Source: Bacteroidota bacterium (GTDB taxonomy: Bacteria > Bacteroidota > Bacteroidia > Chitinophagales > Chitinophagaceae). From it: DNA of 27,786 bases. Below, one piece after another: positions 1 to 7,286 of the stretch. The translations under genes were made by a program, and so were the position numbers. The stretch lies in the NCBI GenBank assembly GCA_023436425.1, contig JAEZJD010000110.1, forward strand, positions 1-27,786, given 5' to 3'. Position 1 is the first letter of the stretch. The number at the start of each line of letters is the position of its first letter. The notes below the pieces were generated by a model. That model saw only the letters and a program-made list of their open reading frames with translations, made no database searches and had not been told where the DNA came from.

Positions 1-932
1 CCACCGCCTCGTGGTCCACCACCGCCACCGCCACGGGGTCCGCCGCCACCGCCACCCCTCTGACTACCATTGCTGGTAACACCCAGCAGATCTTGTTGTG
101 AAAAATTTTGCTGATTAGTATTATTAAAATTTGCCACAAGAGAAATTCTCCTGTTTTCTTTCAAAATTGTTGAATTACCTCCTGCCTGGTAACGATCATC
201 AGTTCCGTACCCGGCGTAAACCCGTCCAAACTGACCGTTACGCATGTTAGCACGGGTGATGATGTTGATACCTTTCGTTGTATTTCCATCATCAAAGCCA
301 GTCAACTGCGCCTGGTCACTAAGGCGGTCAAAAATTTGAATTTTGTCGATCACTTCTGCAGGAAGATTTCGAAGTGCTGCGGTGGCATCGTCGCCAAACA
401 ATTCCCTTCCGTCAATTGTTACTTTCTGCACATTTTCTCCTTGTGCTTTCACTTGCCCATTCTCGATTGTGATGCCAGGAACTTTCCGCACAAGGTCTTC
501 AGCGCTTGCATCCGGATTTACTTTAAACTGGTTTGCACTCACCTGCAGCGTGTCACCTTTTTGCGAAACAGGTGCAACGTTGGCAGTGATGACCACTGTC
601 GCAAGTTCAGAGGAAGCACTTGGTACGAGCTGAAAATCTATTCTCACATCAGCAGAGTCTAATCGCACGCCTCTGCTTGCTTCTTTAAATCCGATGAACG
701 ATGTATACACAAGAAATGAATCTCTTGATAAGCCTGAAAAAGCAAAAGATCCTGTTGAGTCCGTAAGTGTATTTCTGCTGAAAGTAGAGTCTGCAATGCT
801 GTACAACTTTACAGTTGCCCTTTGCAAAACGCCTCCCTGTTGGTCTTTCACTGTACCTGTAATAGATAAGTTTTGTGCAGAGAGCTGATAAAAAAACAAC
901 ACCGTCGAGGCTAACAATATAAGTCTTCTCAT
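1..932 (-). CDS. TonB-dependent receptor-like outer membrane protein, N-terminal part (cut by window edge)
   Basis: The frame is open from the ATG at 932 to the window edge, about 310 codons, so the beta-barrel is missing. Residues 1-20 form a signal peptide ending in LSAQ. A carboxypeptidase-regulatory-like beta-sandwich follows (about 22-100: ITGTVKDQQGG, then DSTGSFAFSGL). A plug-like region follows at about 125-230, with VRKVPGITIENG, VTIDGRELFGDD and GINIITR. This order is typical of Bacteroidota receptors with an OMP_b-brl_3 barrel, which sit in the outer membrane and are thought to import a ligand or act as surface proteins. The last visible residues (about 290-310) are a run of glycines broken by PRG, encoded by two near-identical GC-rich units. 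Such Gly-rich insertions are known in this receptor group. The substrate cannot be told. Confidence 0.85.
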   Translation of the reverse strand, partial: MRRLILLASTVLFFYQLSAQNLSITGTVKDQQGGVLQRATVKLYSIADSTFSRNTLTDSTGSFAFSGLSRDSFLVYTSFIGFKEASRGVRLDSADVRIDFQLVPSASSELATVVITANVAPVSQKGDTLQVSANQFKVNPDASAEDLVRKVPGITIENGQVKAQGENVQKVTIDGRELFGDDATAALRNLPAEVIDKIQIFDRLSDQAQLTGFDDGNTTKGINIITRANMRNGQFGRVYAGYGTDDRYQAGGNSTILKENRRISLVANFNNTNQQNFSQQDLLGVTSNGSQRGGGGGGPRGGGGGGPRGG

Positions 933-1039
933 AACTACAATTCCAGGCGCAAAGGTCATAAAAACCATGCCTTGTAAACTGATTGGCAGGTTAATTAATG
1001 CTAATAATTCGATTATATTGCACGCCCAAATTTTTTTCT

Positions 1040-1570
1040 ATGGAATACAGCAGAATTGTAGGTGTGACAGGATTACCCGGCTTATACGAAATCATCAACA
1101 GTAAAACAGATGGCGCTATTGTTCGATCGCTTGATGACGGCAGCACGAAGTTTGTCTCGTCTCGTGTGCACAATCTAACGCATCTTGAGAGTATTGAAAT
1201 TTATACAACCGGAGACAATGTTCCGCTTTCCGACATTTTCGAAGCAATTAAAAACAGCAGCGAACCTTTTCCCGAAGGCAAAGACAATAACGCGTTGAAA
1301 AATTATTTTGAAAAGGTGTACCCGGAGTTAGATTTTGAACGTGTTTACGCAAGCGATATGAAAAAGATGGTGAATTGGTACAATGCGTTGCAACAACATA
1401 ACATTGACTTCACCAAACAAGAAGATGCAGACGAAACAGAAGAAAACAGTTCATCCGACGAACCGAAAGATGTCGCCACCACTCTTGAAGAAAAAAATGA
1501 AAAAGTTGTTTTAGAGGTTGCGCAGGACACCGTTCCGGAAGTAGCTAAAACAAAGACAAAGAAGAAATAA
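1040..1570 (+). CDS. DUF5606 family protein
   Basis: This 176-residue cytoplasmic protein of unknown function belongs to a family seen almost only in Bacteroidota. The conserved domain covers about residues 1-125 (start SRIVGVTGLPGLYEI, then VPLSDIFEAI, then the YASDMKKMVNWYN block). The last 50 residues are acidic then basic (DETEENSSSDE, ending KTKTKKK) and look disordered. I chose the ATG at 1040 because family members begin just before the VTGLPGLYEI block; an upstream in-frame ATG at 998 would add 14 residues with no family support. It precedes the M3 peptidase gene by 84 bp on the same strand. Its function is not known. Confidence 0.85.
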   Translation: MEYSRIVGVTGLPGLYEIINSKTDGAIVRSLDDGSTKFVSSRVHNLTHLESIEIYTTGDNVPLSDIFEAIKNSSEPFPEGKDNNALKNYFEKVYPELDFERVYASDMKKMVNWYNALQQHNIDFTKQEDADETEENSSSDEPKDVATTLEEKNEKVVLEVAQDTVPEVAKTKTKKK

Positions 1571-1588
1571 GATTTGATTAGTAAATAC

Positions 1589-1648
1589 TGGTTATTGATT
1601 ATTGTAAGCCTCGCTCAGCGATAATAATCAATACCAATAATCAATAAT
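1589..1648. repeat. AT-rich imperfect inverted repeat with an extra copy
   Basis: The left arm at 1589-1603 (TGGTTATTGATTATT) is matched by its reverse complement at 1623-1636, with one base missing. A further direct copy of CAATAATCAATA follows at about 1635-1646. The loop holds a GC-rich segment. It lies between the DUF5606 and M3 peptidase genes and has no T-run, so it is not a classical terminator. It may be a processing or weak termination structure, or a small intergenic repeat. Confidence 0.4.
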
Positions 1649-1654
1649 TCACCC

Positions 1655-3394
1655 ATGATGAATCCTACAGCCCAGATAACCAGCATACCACGAAACTATT
1701 TACCAAGAGATTTTCAGATTACCGATTGGGAGAGCCTTGAACCATTTTTAAAGGAATTGCTCGACAGAGAAATCAACAATAAAGAAGATTTGGAAAAGTG
1801 GCTGCAGGATGTAAGCGAATTGGAAGCAGTGATTGGTGAAGATGCGGCGTGGCGTCAAATTAAAATGACATGCGACACCGAGAATAAAGAAATTGAAGAT
1901 GCCTTTACATTCTTCGTCACACAGATTCAACCAAAGATTCAGCCGTACTCAGACAAACTCAATAAAAAACTAATCGAAAACGATTATACGAAACAGCTAG
2001 AAGGTGATGCGTACGAAGTATACTTAAGAAATGTTCGTAAAAACATCGAACTGTTTCGCGAACAAAACATTCCTCTACAGGCTGAAGCCACAGTGATTGC
2101 CCAGCAATATGGTGTCATCTCGGGAAAAATGACTGTGGAAGTCGAGGGCCGAGAGTACACGCTACAACAGGCTGCTAAATTTTTAGAAAATCCCAATCGC
2201 CTGTTGCGGGAACAAGTGTACATGAAAATCAATGAGCGAAGACTAAAAGACAAAGATCAACTTGATGAATTGTTTTCAAAGCTCATTGCATTAAGAGATC
2301 AGATTGGCAAGAATGCAGGGTTTGAAAATTATCGCGATTACAAATTTGCTGACCTGGGCAGATTCGATTACACCAAAGAAGACTGCTTTCAATTTCACTA
2401 TGCAGTAAAAACCCAGGTGCTGCCATTGGTGAACTTTATTTATGATCGTAAGCGACAGAAACTTGGCCTGCAAATGCTGAAGCCGTGGGACACAGAAGCC
2501 GAGCCGGAAGGTGTCCAACCGCTACATCCTTTCACAACGGGAGATGATTTAATTGAGAAAACAATTGAAGTTTTCCGGCGCATGAATCCATTCTTTGCAG
2601 AATGTTTGGTGAAGATGAAAGAAATGGGTCGGCTTGATCTCGACAGCCGAAAAGGAAAAGCTCCCGGCGGCTACAACTGTCCTTTGCCGGAGACCGGTGC
2701 TCCATTTATTTTCATGAACGCTGCCGGTCAAATGGGCGACGTTACAACGATGGTGCATGAAGGCGGACACGCAGTGCATTCCTTTCTTGCACACGATCTA
2801 CCGCTCACTGCATTCAAAGAATATCCGATGGAAATAGCTGAAGTAGCAAGCATGACGATGGAGCTTTTCAGCATGGATTATTGGGATGTGTTCTTCGACA
2901 ACGAAGAAGATTTAAGACGTGCAAAAGAGCACCAGCTGGAAAGAGTGATCACCATTTTTCCGTGGATTGCCGTGATAGATAAGTTTCAACATTGGGTTTA
3001 CGAACATCCAAACCACACGCTTGAAGAAAGAGCTGAAACATGGCGCAGCATCTTAAACGAGTACACATCTATTGCCATTGATGTTTCGGGTCTGGAAGAA
3101 TACAGGAAGTATTCGTGGCAGCGTCAGTTGCATTTGTACGAAGTACCGTTTTACTATATCGAATACGGCATTGCACAACTAGGTGCCATCGGACTCTGGA
3201 AACAATTTAAAGAGAATAAAGAAACTGCGATAAATAACTACATCAATGCACTGAAGCTAGGCGGAACGAAAACGCTTCCGCAACTGTACGAAGCAGCAGG
3301 ATTGAAGTTTAGTTTCTCACCGGAGTACATCAGCGAGTTGATGATGTTTGTACACGAAGAGTTGGAGAAAGTGACGCGGCCTGCTGTAAACTAA
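1655..3394 (+). CDS. M3 family oligoendopeptidase (PepF-like zinc metallopeptidase)
   Basis: This 579-residue protein is an M3 (thimet oligopeptidase / PepF) zinc endopeptidase, which cleaves short peptides in the cytoplasm. The zinc site is visible: HEGGH at residues 368-372 inside MVHEGGHAVHSFLAHDLP, and the third ligand region EIAEVASMTMEL at about 393-404. The mostly helical N-terminal two thirds match the lid domain of the family, and the length is normal (560-600). There is no signal peptide, so it is cytoplasmic. Two ATG codons follow each other at 1655 and 1658 and either could be used. The stop lies 7 bp from the convergent SCO1-like gene, with no terminator between them. Confidence 0.93.
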   Translation: MMNPTAQITSIPRNYLPRDFQITDWESLEPFLKELLDREINNKEDLEKWLQDVSELEAVIGEDAAWRQIKMTCDTENKEIEDAFTFFVTQIQPKIQPYSDKLNKKLIENDYTKQLEGDAYEVYLRNVRKNIELFREQNIPLQAEATVIAQQYGVISGKMTVEVEGREYTLQQAAKFLENPNRLLREQVYMKINERRLKDKDQLDELFSKLIALRDQIGKNAGFENYRDYKFADLGRFDYTKEDCFQFHYAVKTQVLPLVNFIYDRKRQKLGLQMLKPWDTEAEPEGVQPLHPFTTGDDLIEKTIEVFRRMNPFFAECLVKMKEMGRLDLDSRKGKAPGGYNCPLPETGAPFIFMNAAGQMGDVTTMVHEGGHAVHSFLAHDLPLTAFKEYPMEIAEVASMTMELFSMDYWDVFFDNEEDLRRAKEHQLERVITIFPWIAVIDKFQHWVYEHPNHTLEERAETWRSILNEYTSIAIDVSGLEEYRKYSWQRQLHLYEVPFYYIEYGIAQLGAIGLWKQFKENKETAINNYINALKLGGTKTLPQLYEAAGLKFSFSPEYISELMMFVHEELEKVTRPAVN

Positions 3395-3401
3395 TGGGAA
3401 A

Positions 3402-4010
3402 TTATTCCTGCAAAAGTTCTTTAATTCTGGTTTCCATCTGCTTCATTTCTGAAGGTTTGATGCCATCATAAATGTGAACCACTTCGCCTTTTTTGTTTAC
3501 CAGCGCAACAAACTGCGTGTGCAGAAAATCATCATCTATATTTTCAACAAAGTTGTTGGGATCGTCGATTTTATAAATAAATCTTGCGGCTGAATACAGG
3601 CTGTCTTTCCTGCCGGTAAGAAAAATCCACTTCTTTGTATCAATCTTCATTGAATCTGCGTAATGCTTCAGCACTGCAGCAGAATCTCTTTGCGGATCTG
3701 ACGTGTGCGAAAGAATCATAAAATCCTTTTCGTTCTTAAGATCATCATAAATCGGTTTCAGGTTGTTGTTCATCCGGGGGCAAATGCTCTTACAGGTGGT
3801 GAAGAAAAAATTTACCGCAACAACCTTTCCCTTTATATCAGCCTCGGTTGTTGTTTTACCGTCCTGATTTTCAAATTCAAATGGCTGCACTTTGCTGATG
3901 GGAGGAAACTTGGTTTGCGTAAAGCCGGGAATAAAAAACGAAAGTGTCGCCAAAAAACCTATGAGCAAAACTGTGAAAAAAAGAAAGTAAACAAGCCGTT
4001 TTTTTCGCAT
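3402..4010 (-). CDS. SCO1/SenC/PrrC family copper chaperone-like thioredoxin-fold protein
   Basis: This 202-residue membrane-anchored protein belongs to the SCO family, which delivers copper to or reduces the CuA site of cytochrome c oxidase at the outer face of the inner membrane. A single hydrophobic anchor covers about residues 5-27. It is followed by a thioredoxin-like fold with CKSICP (the copper-binding CxxxC) and the distal His in DFLHTQFVALVN, so all three expected ligands are present. I took the ATG at 4010, just before the KKRLVYFLFF anchor; a longer frame to 4055 adds 15 residues without support. A TAnnTTTG-like motif lies only 3 bp upstream of this ATG. No oxidase genes are adjacent. 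Confidence 0.9.
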   Translation of the reverse strand: MRKKRLVYFLFFTVLLIGFLATLSFFIPGFTQTKFPPISKVQPFEFENQDGKTTTEADIKGKVVAVNFFFTTCKSICPRMNNNLKPIYDDLKNEKDFMILSHTSDPQRDSAAVLKHYADSMKIDTKKWIFLTGRKDSLYSAARFIYKIDDPNNFVENIDDDFLHTQFVALVNKKGEVVHIYDGIKPSEMKQMETRIKELLQE

Positions 4011-4013
4011 GCC

Positions 4014-4021
4014 CAAAGGTA
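4014..4021 (-). promoter_or_regulatory. TAnnTTTG-like -7 motif directly upstream of the SCO1-like start
   Basis: TACCTTTG on the minus strand ends 3 bp before the ATG at 4010. It matches the Bacteroidota -7 consensus fully, but I see no TTTG at the expected upstream distance. If used, the transcript would start at or beside the start codon. Confidence 0.3.
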
Positions 4022-4101
4022 AACAGCTTATCAGTTGAACCGTATGAATTAACACGTCTTTGAAAACACACGCGATAATTTATTTGGCTAAATTCACCTA
4101 C

Positions 4102-4524
4102 ATGAAATGGCGAATATCCATCATTTGTCTGCTGGTTGGGGCAGCTGCATTTGCACAGTCGAAGCAGGAGACGGAAATCAGAACTATTCTTACCACTCAA
4201 TCTACAGCATGGAACCGCGGAGATATTGAAGGCTTCATGCAAACATACTGGAAGAGCGACTCACTGATGTTCATCGGCAAAAATGGCGTGACCCGCGGAT
4301 GGCAGCAAACACTGGACAATTACAAAAAAAGTTATCCGGACAAAAGTGCAATGGGTCAGCTTTCTTTTGATATTATAAAGGTGAAAAAACTTTCCGGAAA
4401 ATATTTTTACGTTGTTGGAAAGTGGATGCTGAAGCGATCGATTGGAGATTTGAGCGGGCACTTTGATTTGCTGCTGAAGAAAATCAACCGAAAGTGGGTG
4501 ATCATTTCCGATCACAGCTCATGA
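4102..4524 (+). CDS. NTF2-like (SnoaL/DUF4440-type) exported protein
   Basis: This is a 140-residue protein with a signal peptide (residues 1 to about 18, ending AAAFAQ). The mature part looks like an NTF2/DUF4440 cone-shaped fold: TQSTAWNRGDIEGFMQTYWKS at the start, SLMFIGKNGVTRGW in the middle, and a final pair of beta strands ending KWVIISDHSS. The family includes small ligand-binding domains and a few enzymes; nothing here identifies a substrate. I chose the ATG at 4102 because it directly precedes the signal peptide. It diverges from the SCO1-like gene (91 bp gap). Its last 6 bases overlap the convergent small membrane protein gene. Confidence 0.8.
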   Translation: MKWRISIICLLVGAAAFAQSKQETEIRTILTTQSTAWNRGDIEGFMQTYWKSDSLMFIGKNGVTRGWQQTLDNYKKSYPDKSAMGQLSFDIIKVKKLSGKYFYVVGKWMLKRSIGDLSGHFDLLLKKINRKWVIISDHSS

Positions 4525-4758
4525 CCTTTTCCGCCATGTACGATATAAAAAATAGACAAACCCTGCAAGCGAGCCGCAAACAAAAAGATAGAAAACTATA
4601 TTGTACCAGTGAATTTCTGAATCAATCAGTCCAAGACCAAAAAACAGCCCGAAAATCATGACAATCATCAGCCACAAAGCCCCTATAAAAAAGGAGTTGA
4701 TGATTTGTTTGAAATACCGTTTTACTTCCGGCTCCATGCCGCTGCTGTATTCATCCAT
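4519..4758 (-). CDS. Small two-helix membrane protein of unknown function
   Basis: This 79-residue protein has a polar N-terminus (MDEYSSGMEPEVKRYFKQ), two hydrophobic segments (about 23-44 and 51-71) and a basic tail (YRTWRKRS). I recognise no functional family. It has an ATG start, a coding-like residue pattern, and ends overlapping the convergent NTF2-like gene by 6 bp. The arrangement supports a real inner-membrane protein, with the positive tail on the cytoplasmic side. Confidence 0.65.
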   Translation of the reverse strand: MDEYSSGMEPEVKRYFKQIINSFFIGALWLMIVMIFGLFFGLGLIDSEIHWYNIVFYLFVCGSLAGFVYFLYRTWRKRS

Positions 4759-4819
4759 TATTTTTCGATTAAAAATTCAATGATTCAGGCTTTAATATTT
4801 TTCCTTATCCCGAACTTTA

Positions 4820-5590
4820 CTAAGGTACCAACAAAGCTCTAAAGGCTGTAGAATCACCATTAAAAACGTTGAAATCCACGCGGTGTTTGATGCCATTTAC
4901 CTTACCCTGGTCATTATGTTGCCAAAAGGACCAGCTCCTTGCAATTCTTGGCCTTTCAGATTGAAAATAATGCGCTACCCACATTGGGTAGTCATCAAAC
5001 TCCTGATCCAAAAATCTTTCGTAAAAATTCACATACGTGTAAATGATTGGCTTCACGCCGTACGCTTTTTCAATTGTATCCAGCCATCTTTTTACTTGTC
5101 TTCTTAGCTTTTTTGGTGGCAGACCGAAATTGTTCTCAACGTCTAGCACAGGCGGCAAATCTCCGGACTCCAGCTTCACTACTTTGATGAATGTTTTCGT
5201 TTGTGGCGTTCCGTCTTTCGTGGGAACAAAGAAGTGATATGCACCCCTTGCCAATCCCGCATGCTTAGCATTCTCCCAATTCTTTTTAAAGTTTGGATCT
5301 ATATCCTTTATTCCTTCGGTCGCTTTAATAAAAGCGAAACCCAACTGCACATTTTCCACTCTCATACTTTTTACAGCATCCCAATCAATTCGTTTTTGAT
5401 ATTTCGAAACATCTATTCCGTGTATTTGATAGTTCTGCGGAATAGGAATGCCAAATTCCTTGTACTCGGCAAAGGTGGGTTCGGGATTGCTTTTGCCGCC
5501 GAACACCATGTAGGACAACAGCACCACTGCTCCGAAAATAATTCCGAAATAAAACCATCGAAACTGCTGATGTTTTTTCTTCTTTGCCAA
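4820..5590 (-). CDS. GH25 family lysozyme (N-acetylmuramidase-like), membrane anchored
   Basis: This 256-residue protein has a basic start (MAKKKKHQQF), one transmembrane segment at about 11-30, and a GH25 catalytic domain from about 57 to the end. GH25 enzymes cleave the beta-1,4 bond between MurNAc and GlcNAc of peptidoglycan. Visible family motifs are HGIDVSKYQ, FAFIKATEG, ARGAYHFF, the catalytic-pair region PPVLDVEN (Asp and Glu) and the C-terminal FWQHND. The anchor faces the domain to the periplasm, fitting a role in wall turnover. It diverges from the radical SAM gene with an 89-bp gap and lies 61 bp upstream of the small membrane protein gene, in the same direction. Confidence 0.9.
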   Translation of the reverse strand: MAKKKKHQQFRWFYFGIIFGAVVLLSYMVFGGKSNPEPTFAEYKEFGIPIPQNYQIHGIDVSKYQKRIDWDAVKSMRVENVQLGFAFIKATEGIKDIDPNFKKNWENAKHAGLARGAYHFFVPTKDGTPQTKTFIKVVKLESGDLPPVLDVENNFGLPPKKLRRQVKRWLDTIEKAYGVKPIIYTYVNFYERFLDQEFDDYPMWVAHYFQSERPRIARSWSFWQHNDQGKVNGIKHRVDFNVFNGDSTAFRALLVP

Positions 5591-5597
5591 TGAGAAA

Positions 5598-5609
5598 ATT
5601 AACGTTAAT
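5598..5609. promoter_or_regulatory. 12-bp perfect palindrome with central CG
   Basis: ATTAACGTTAAT lies 7 bp upstream of the GH25 start, within the divergent GH25 / radical SAM intergenic region. A second short inverted repeat (CTTATT at 5632-5637, AATAAG at 5641-5646) lies nearby. A regulator-binding site is possible, but AT-rich 12-bp palindromes also arise by chance. Confidence 0.3.
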
Positions 5610-5679
5610 GTGTTGGCTGCAGTATGTGCATCTTATTAAAAATAAGCAGTTGTTTACATTCAACAGTTAATTTTACAGG

Positions 5680-6705
5680 ATGCAGTGGAACAGTAGAGAC
5701 AGCCTGAATTTTCTTAGCAAGCTCACTTTCCGGAGGGCTTTAAATATGGCTAAGGTTTTCAGCAGCTATCAGGTGAGCAAATGGTTTAAAAGGCCGGTGC
5801 AGTGGGGTTATCCTATTTCCATTTCATTTGAGCCTACAACATCCTGCAATCTCCGGTGCCCGGAATGCCCAAGCGGTCTCAGAGCATTCACCCGCCCCAC
5901 GGGTATGCTGCAAAACAATTTCTTTGAGCAAACAATCGATCAACTATATAAGGATCTTTCTTACCTCGTTTTTTACTTTCAAGGCGAGCCTTACTTGAAC
6001 CCACAGTTTCTCGAAATGGTGCACTACGCATCATCAAAAAAAATTTACACGGCCACTTCTACAAATGCGCATTATTTAAACGACGTGAATGCAAAAAAAA
6101 CTGTGGAAAGTGGTTTGGACCGCCTCGTCATATCGATCGACGGCACCACTCAGGAAACATATCAGCAATATCGGGTTGGCGGGAAATTGGAGAAGGTGTT
6201 AGAAGGAGCTTCTAACATAGTGAGGTGGAAAAAAGAATTAAAATCAAAAACTCCTTTCATCATTTTCCAGTTTCTTGTAGTGAGGCACAACGAACATCAG
6301 ATTGAAGAAGTGAAACGGCTTGCTAAGCAGATCGGCGTTGACCAGGTGCGGCTGAAAACCGCCCAGGTGTACGATTATGAAAACGATCCCAATCAATTAA
6401 TTCCTACAATAGACAAATTCAGCCGTTACAAAAAAAATAAAGAAGGAAAAACAGAGTTCAGAGGTAGCAACAACAATCATTGCTGGCGGCTCTGGCACGA
6501 TCCGGTAATCACCTGGGATGGCACTGTTGCTCCATGCTGTTTCGATAAAGATACGCTTCACAAAATGGGAAGCCTGCATCAGGAAAGCTTCAAAGAATTG
6601 TGGCACAATCCGCAGTATAAAGAGTTTAGAAGTAAGGTGCTGCAAAGCCGCAAAAACATTGACATCTGCGCCAACTGTTCCGAAGGTGTGAAGGTTTGGG
6701 GATAA
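5680..6705 (+). CDS. Radical SAM / SPASM domain protein
   Basis: This 341-residue iron-sulfur enzyme binds S-adenosylmethionine at a 4Fe-4S cluster held by C56, C60 and C63 (CNLRCPEC). A SPASM-type C-terminal region has C268, the pair C286-C287, C330 and C333, positioned to hold auxiliary clusters. SPASM proteins often modify peptides or proteins, but no precursor peptide or maturase partner is next to this gene, and single-copy homologues occur widely in Bacteroidota without a known substrate. The N-terminus (WFKRPVQWGYPISISFEP) reads as coding from 5680; an ATG at 5746 is the alternative start. The gene stands alone between the GH25 and MarR genes. Confidence 0.88.
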   Translation: MQWNSRDSLNFLSKLTFRRALNMAKVFSSYQVSKWFKRPVQWGYPISISFEPTTSCNLRCPECPSGLRAFTRPTGMLQNNFFEQTIDQLYKDLSYLVFYFQGEPYLNPQFLEMVHYASSKKIYTATSTNAHYLNDVNAKKTVESGLDRLVISIDGTTQETYQQYRVGGKLEKVLEGASNIVRWKKELKSKTPFIIFQFLVVRHNEHQIEEVKRLAKQIGVDQVRLKTAQVYDYENDPNQLIPTIDKFSRYKKNKEGKTEFRGSNNNHCWRLWHDPVITWDGTVAPCCFDKDTLHKMGSLHQESFKELWHNPQYKEFRSKVLQSRKNIDICANCSEGVKVWG

Positions 6706-6800
6706 TTGATTGAGCACCCGAAATATTTACTAGACAACTCCCGATGGTGATTCATGAAGAAGTTTATATGTCCTTTGGCAAATGCGGATTGCATATTCTA

Positions 6801-6808
6801 TATTTTTG
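6801..6808 (+). promoter_or_regulatory. TAnnTTTG -7 motif upstream of marR
   Basis: TATTTTTG matches the -7 consensus and lies 3 bp before the GTG at 6812. A TTTG at 6774-6777 is a possible -33 element, though the 23-bp spacer is longer than usual. If real, it excludes the ATG at 6782 as the start and implies a leaderless or near-leaderless transcript. Confidence 0.3.
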
Positions 6809-6811
6809 AGT

Positions 6812-7267
6812 GTGGGCATTGAGCAAGATATACATCAGCAAAAGTTTGCAAATGTTCATCACAAGGCGATGGTGAATTTGCTTTTCACTTATGGCTGGGT
6901 GATAGAAAAGATTAAAGATTTTTTATCCAAAGAAGATATAACTCACCAGCAATTCAACATTCTAAGGATACTGCGGGGCAGCCATCCCACACCGCTTTCC
7001 ACTTTACAAATACGGGAAAGAATGCTGGACAAAATGAGTGATACAAGTAGAATCGTTGACCGTCTCGTAGCAAAAGATCTGGTGCAAAAAAATACATGTT
7101 CCAAAGACAAAAGGCTTGTGGATGTAACGATTACTGAAAAGGGACAAAAGCTCTTAAAAGCACTGGACAACAGCTCAAATCATGTGGAAGAAATAATGGG
7201 AGCGCTTTCGGAGAAAGAAGCAACACAGCTGACCGCATTGCTTGACAAATTGCGAAATAGCTCATAA
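6812..7267 (+). CDS. MarR family winged-helix transcriptional regulator
   Basis: This is a 151-residue MarR-type dimeric DNA-binding protein. The winged helix covers about residues 45-120: ITHQQFNILRILRG, STLQIRERMLDKMSDTSRIVDRLVAKDLV (recognition helix) and the wing SKDKRLVDVTITEKGQKLL. Helices at both ends form the dimer interface. I prefer the GTG at 6812, since Bacteroidota homologues begin at the equivalent of GIEQDIHQQKF. The ATG at 6782 would add ten unsupported residues and lies upstream of a -7-like motif. The GHL10 glycosidase gene starts 19 bp downstream on the same strand, so the two are probably co-transcribed. The ligand and targets cannot be told from sequence. Confidence 0.88.
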   Translation: MGIEQDIHQQKFANVHHKAMVNLLFTYGWVIEKIKDFLSKEDITHQQFNILRILRGSHPTPLSTLQIRERMLDKMSDTSRIVDRLVAKDLVQKNTCSKDKRLVDVTITEKGQKLLKALDNSSNHVEEIMGALSEKEATQLTALLDKLRNSS

Positions 7268-7286
7268 CTTAAACCGTCGATTAACT

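Noticed and set aside
1..60. Possible CRISPR or tandem-repeat array at the left edge
   Set aside because: The repeats are codons for a Gly-rich stretch in frame with the receptor; there are no spacers and no cas genes.
336..662. Plus-strand open frames within the first 900 bp
   Set aside because: They are antisense to the TonB receptor frame, which has a signal peptide and family motifs; the plus frames resemble nothing.
5680..6705. Radical SAM/SPASM gene as the maturase of a RiPP cluster
   Set aside because: No precursor-like small ORF, recognition element, transporter or peptidase is adjacent; the flanking genes are ordinary wall and regulatory genes.
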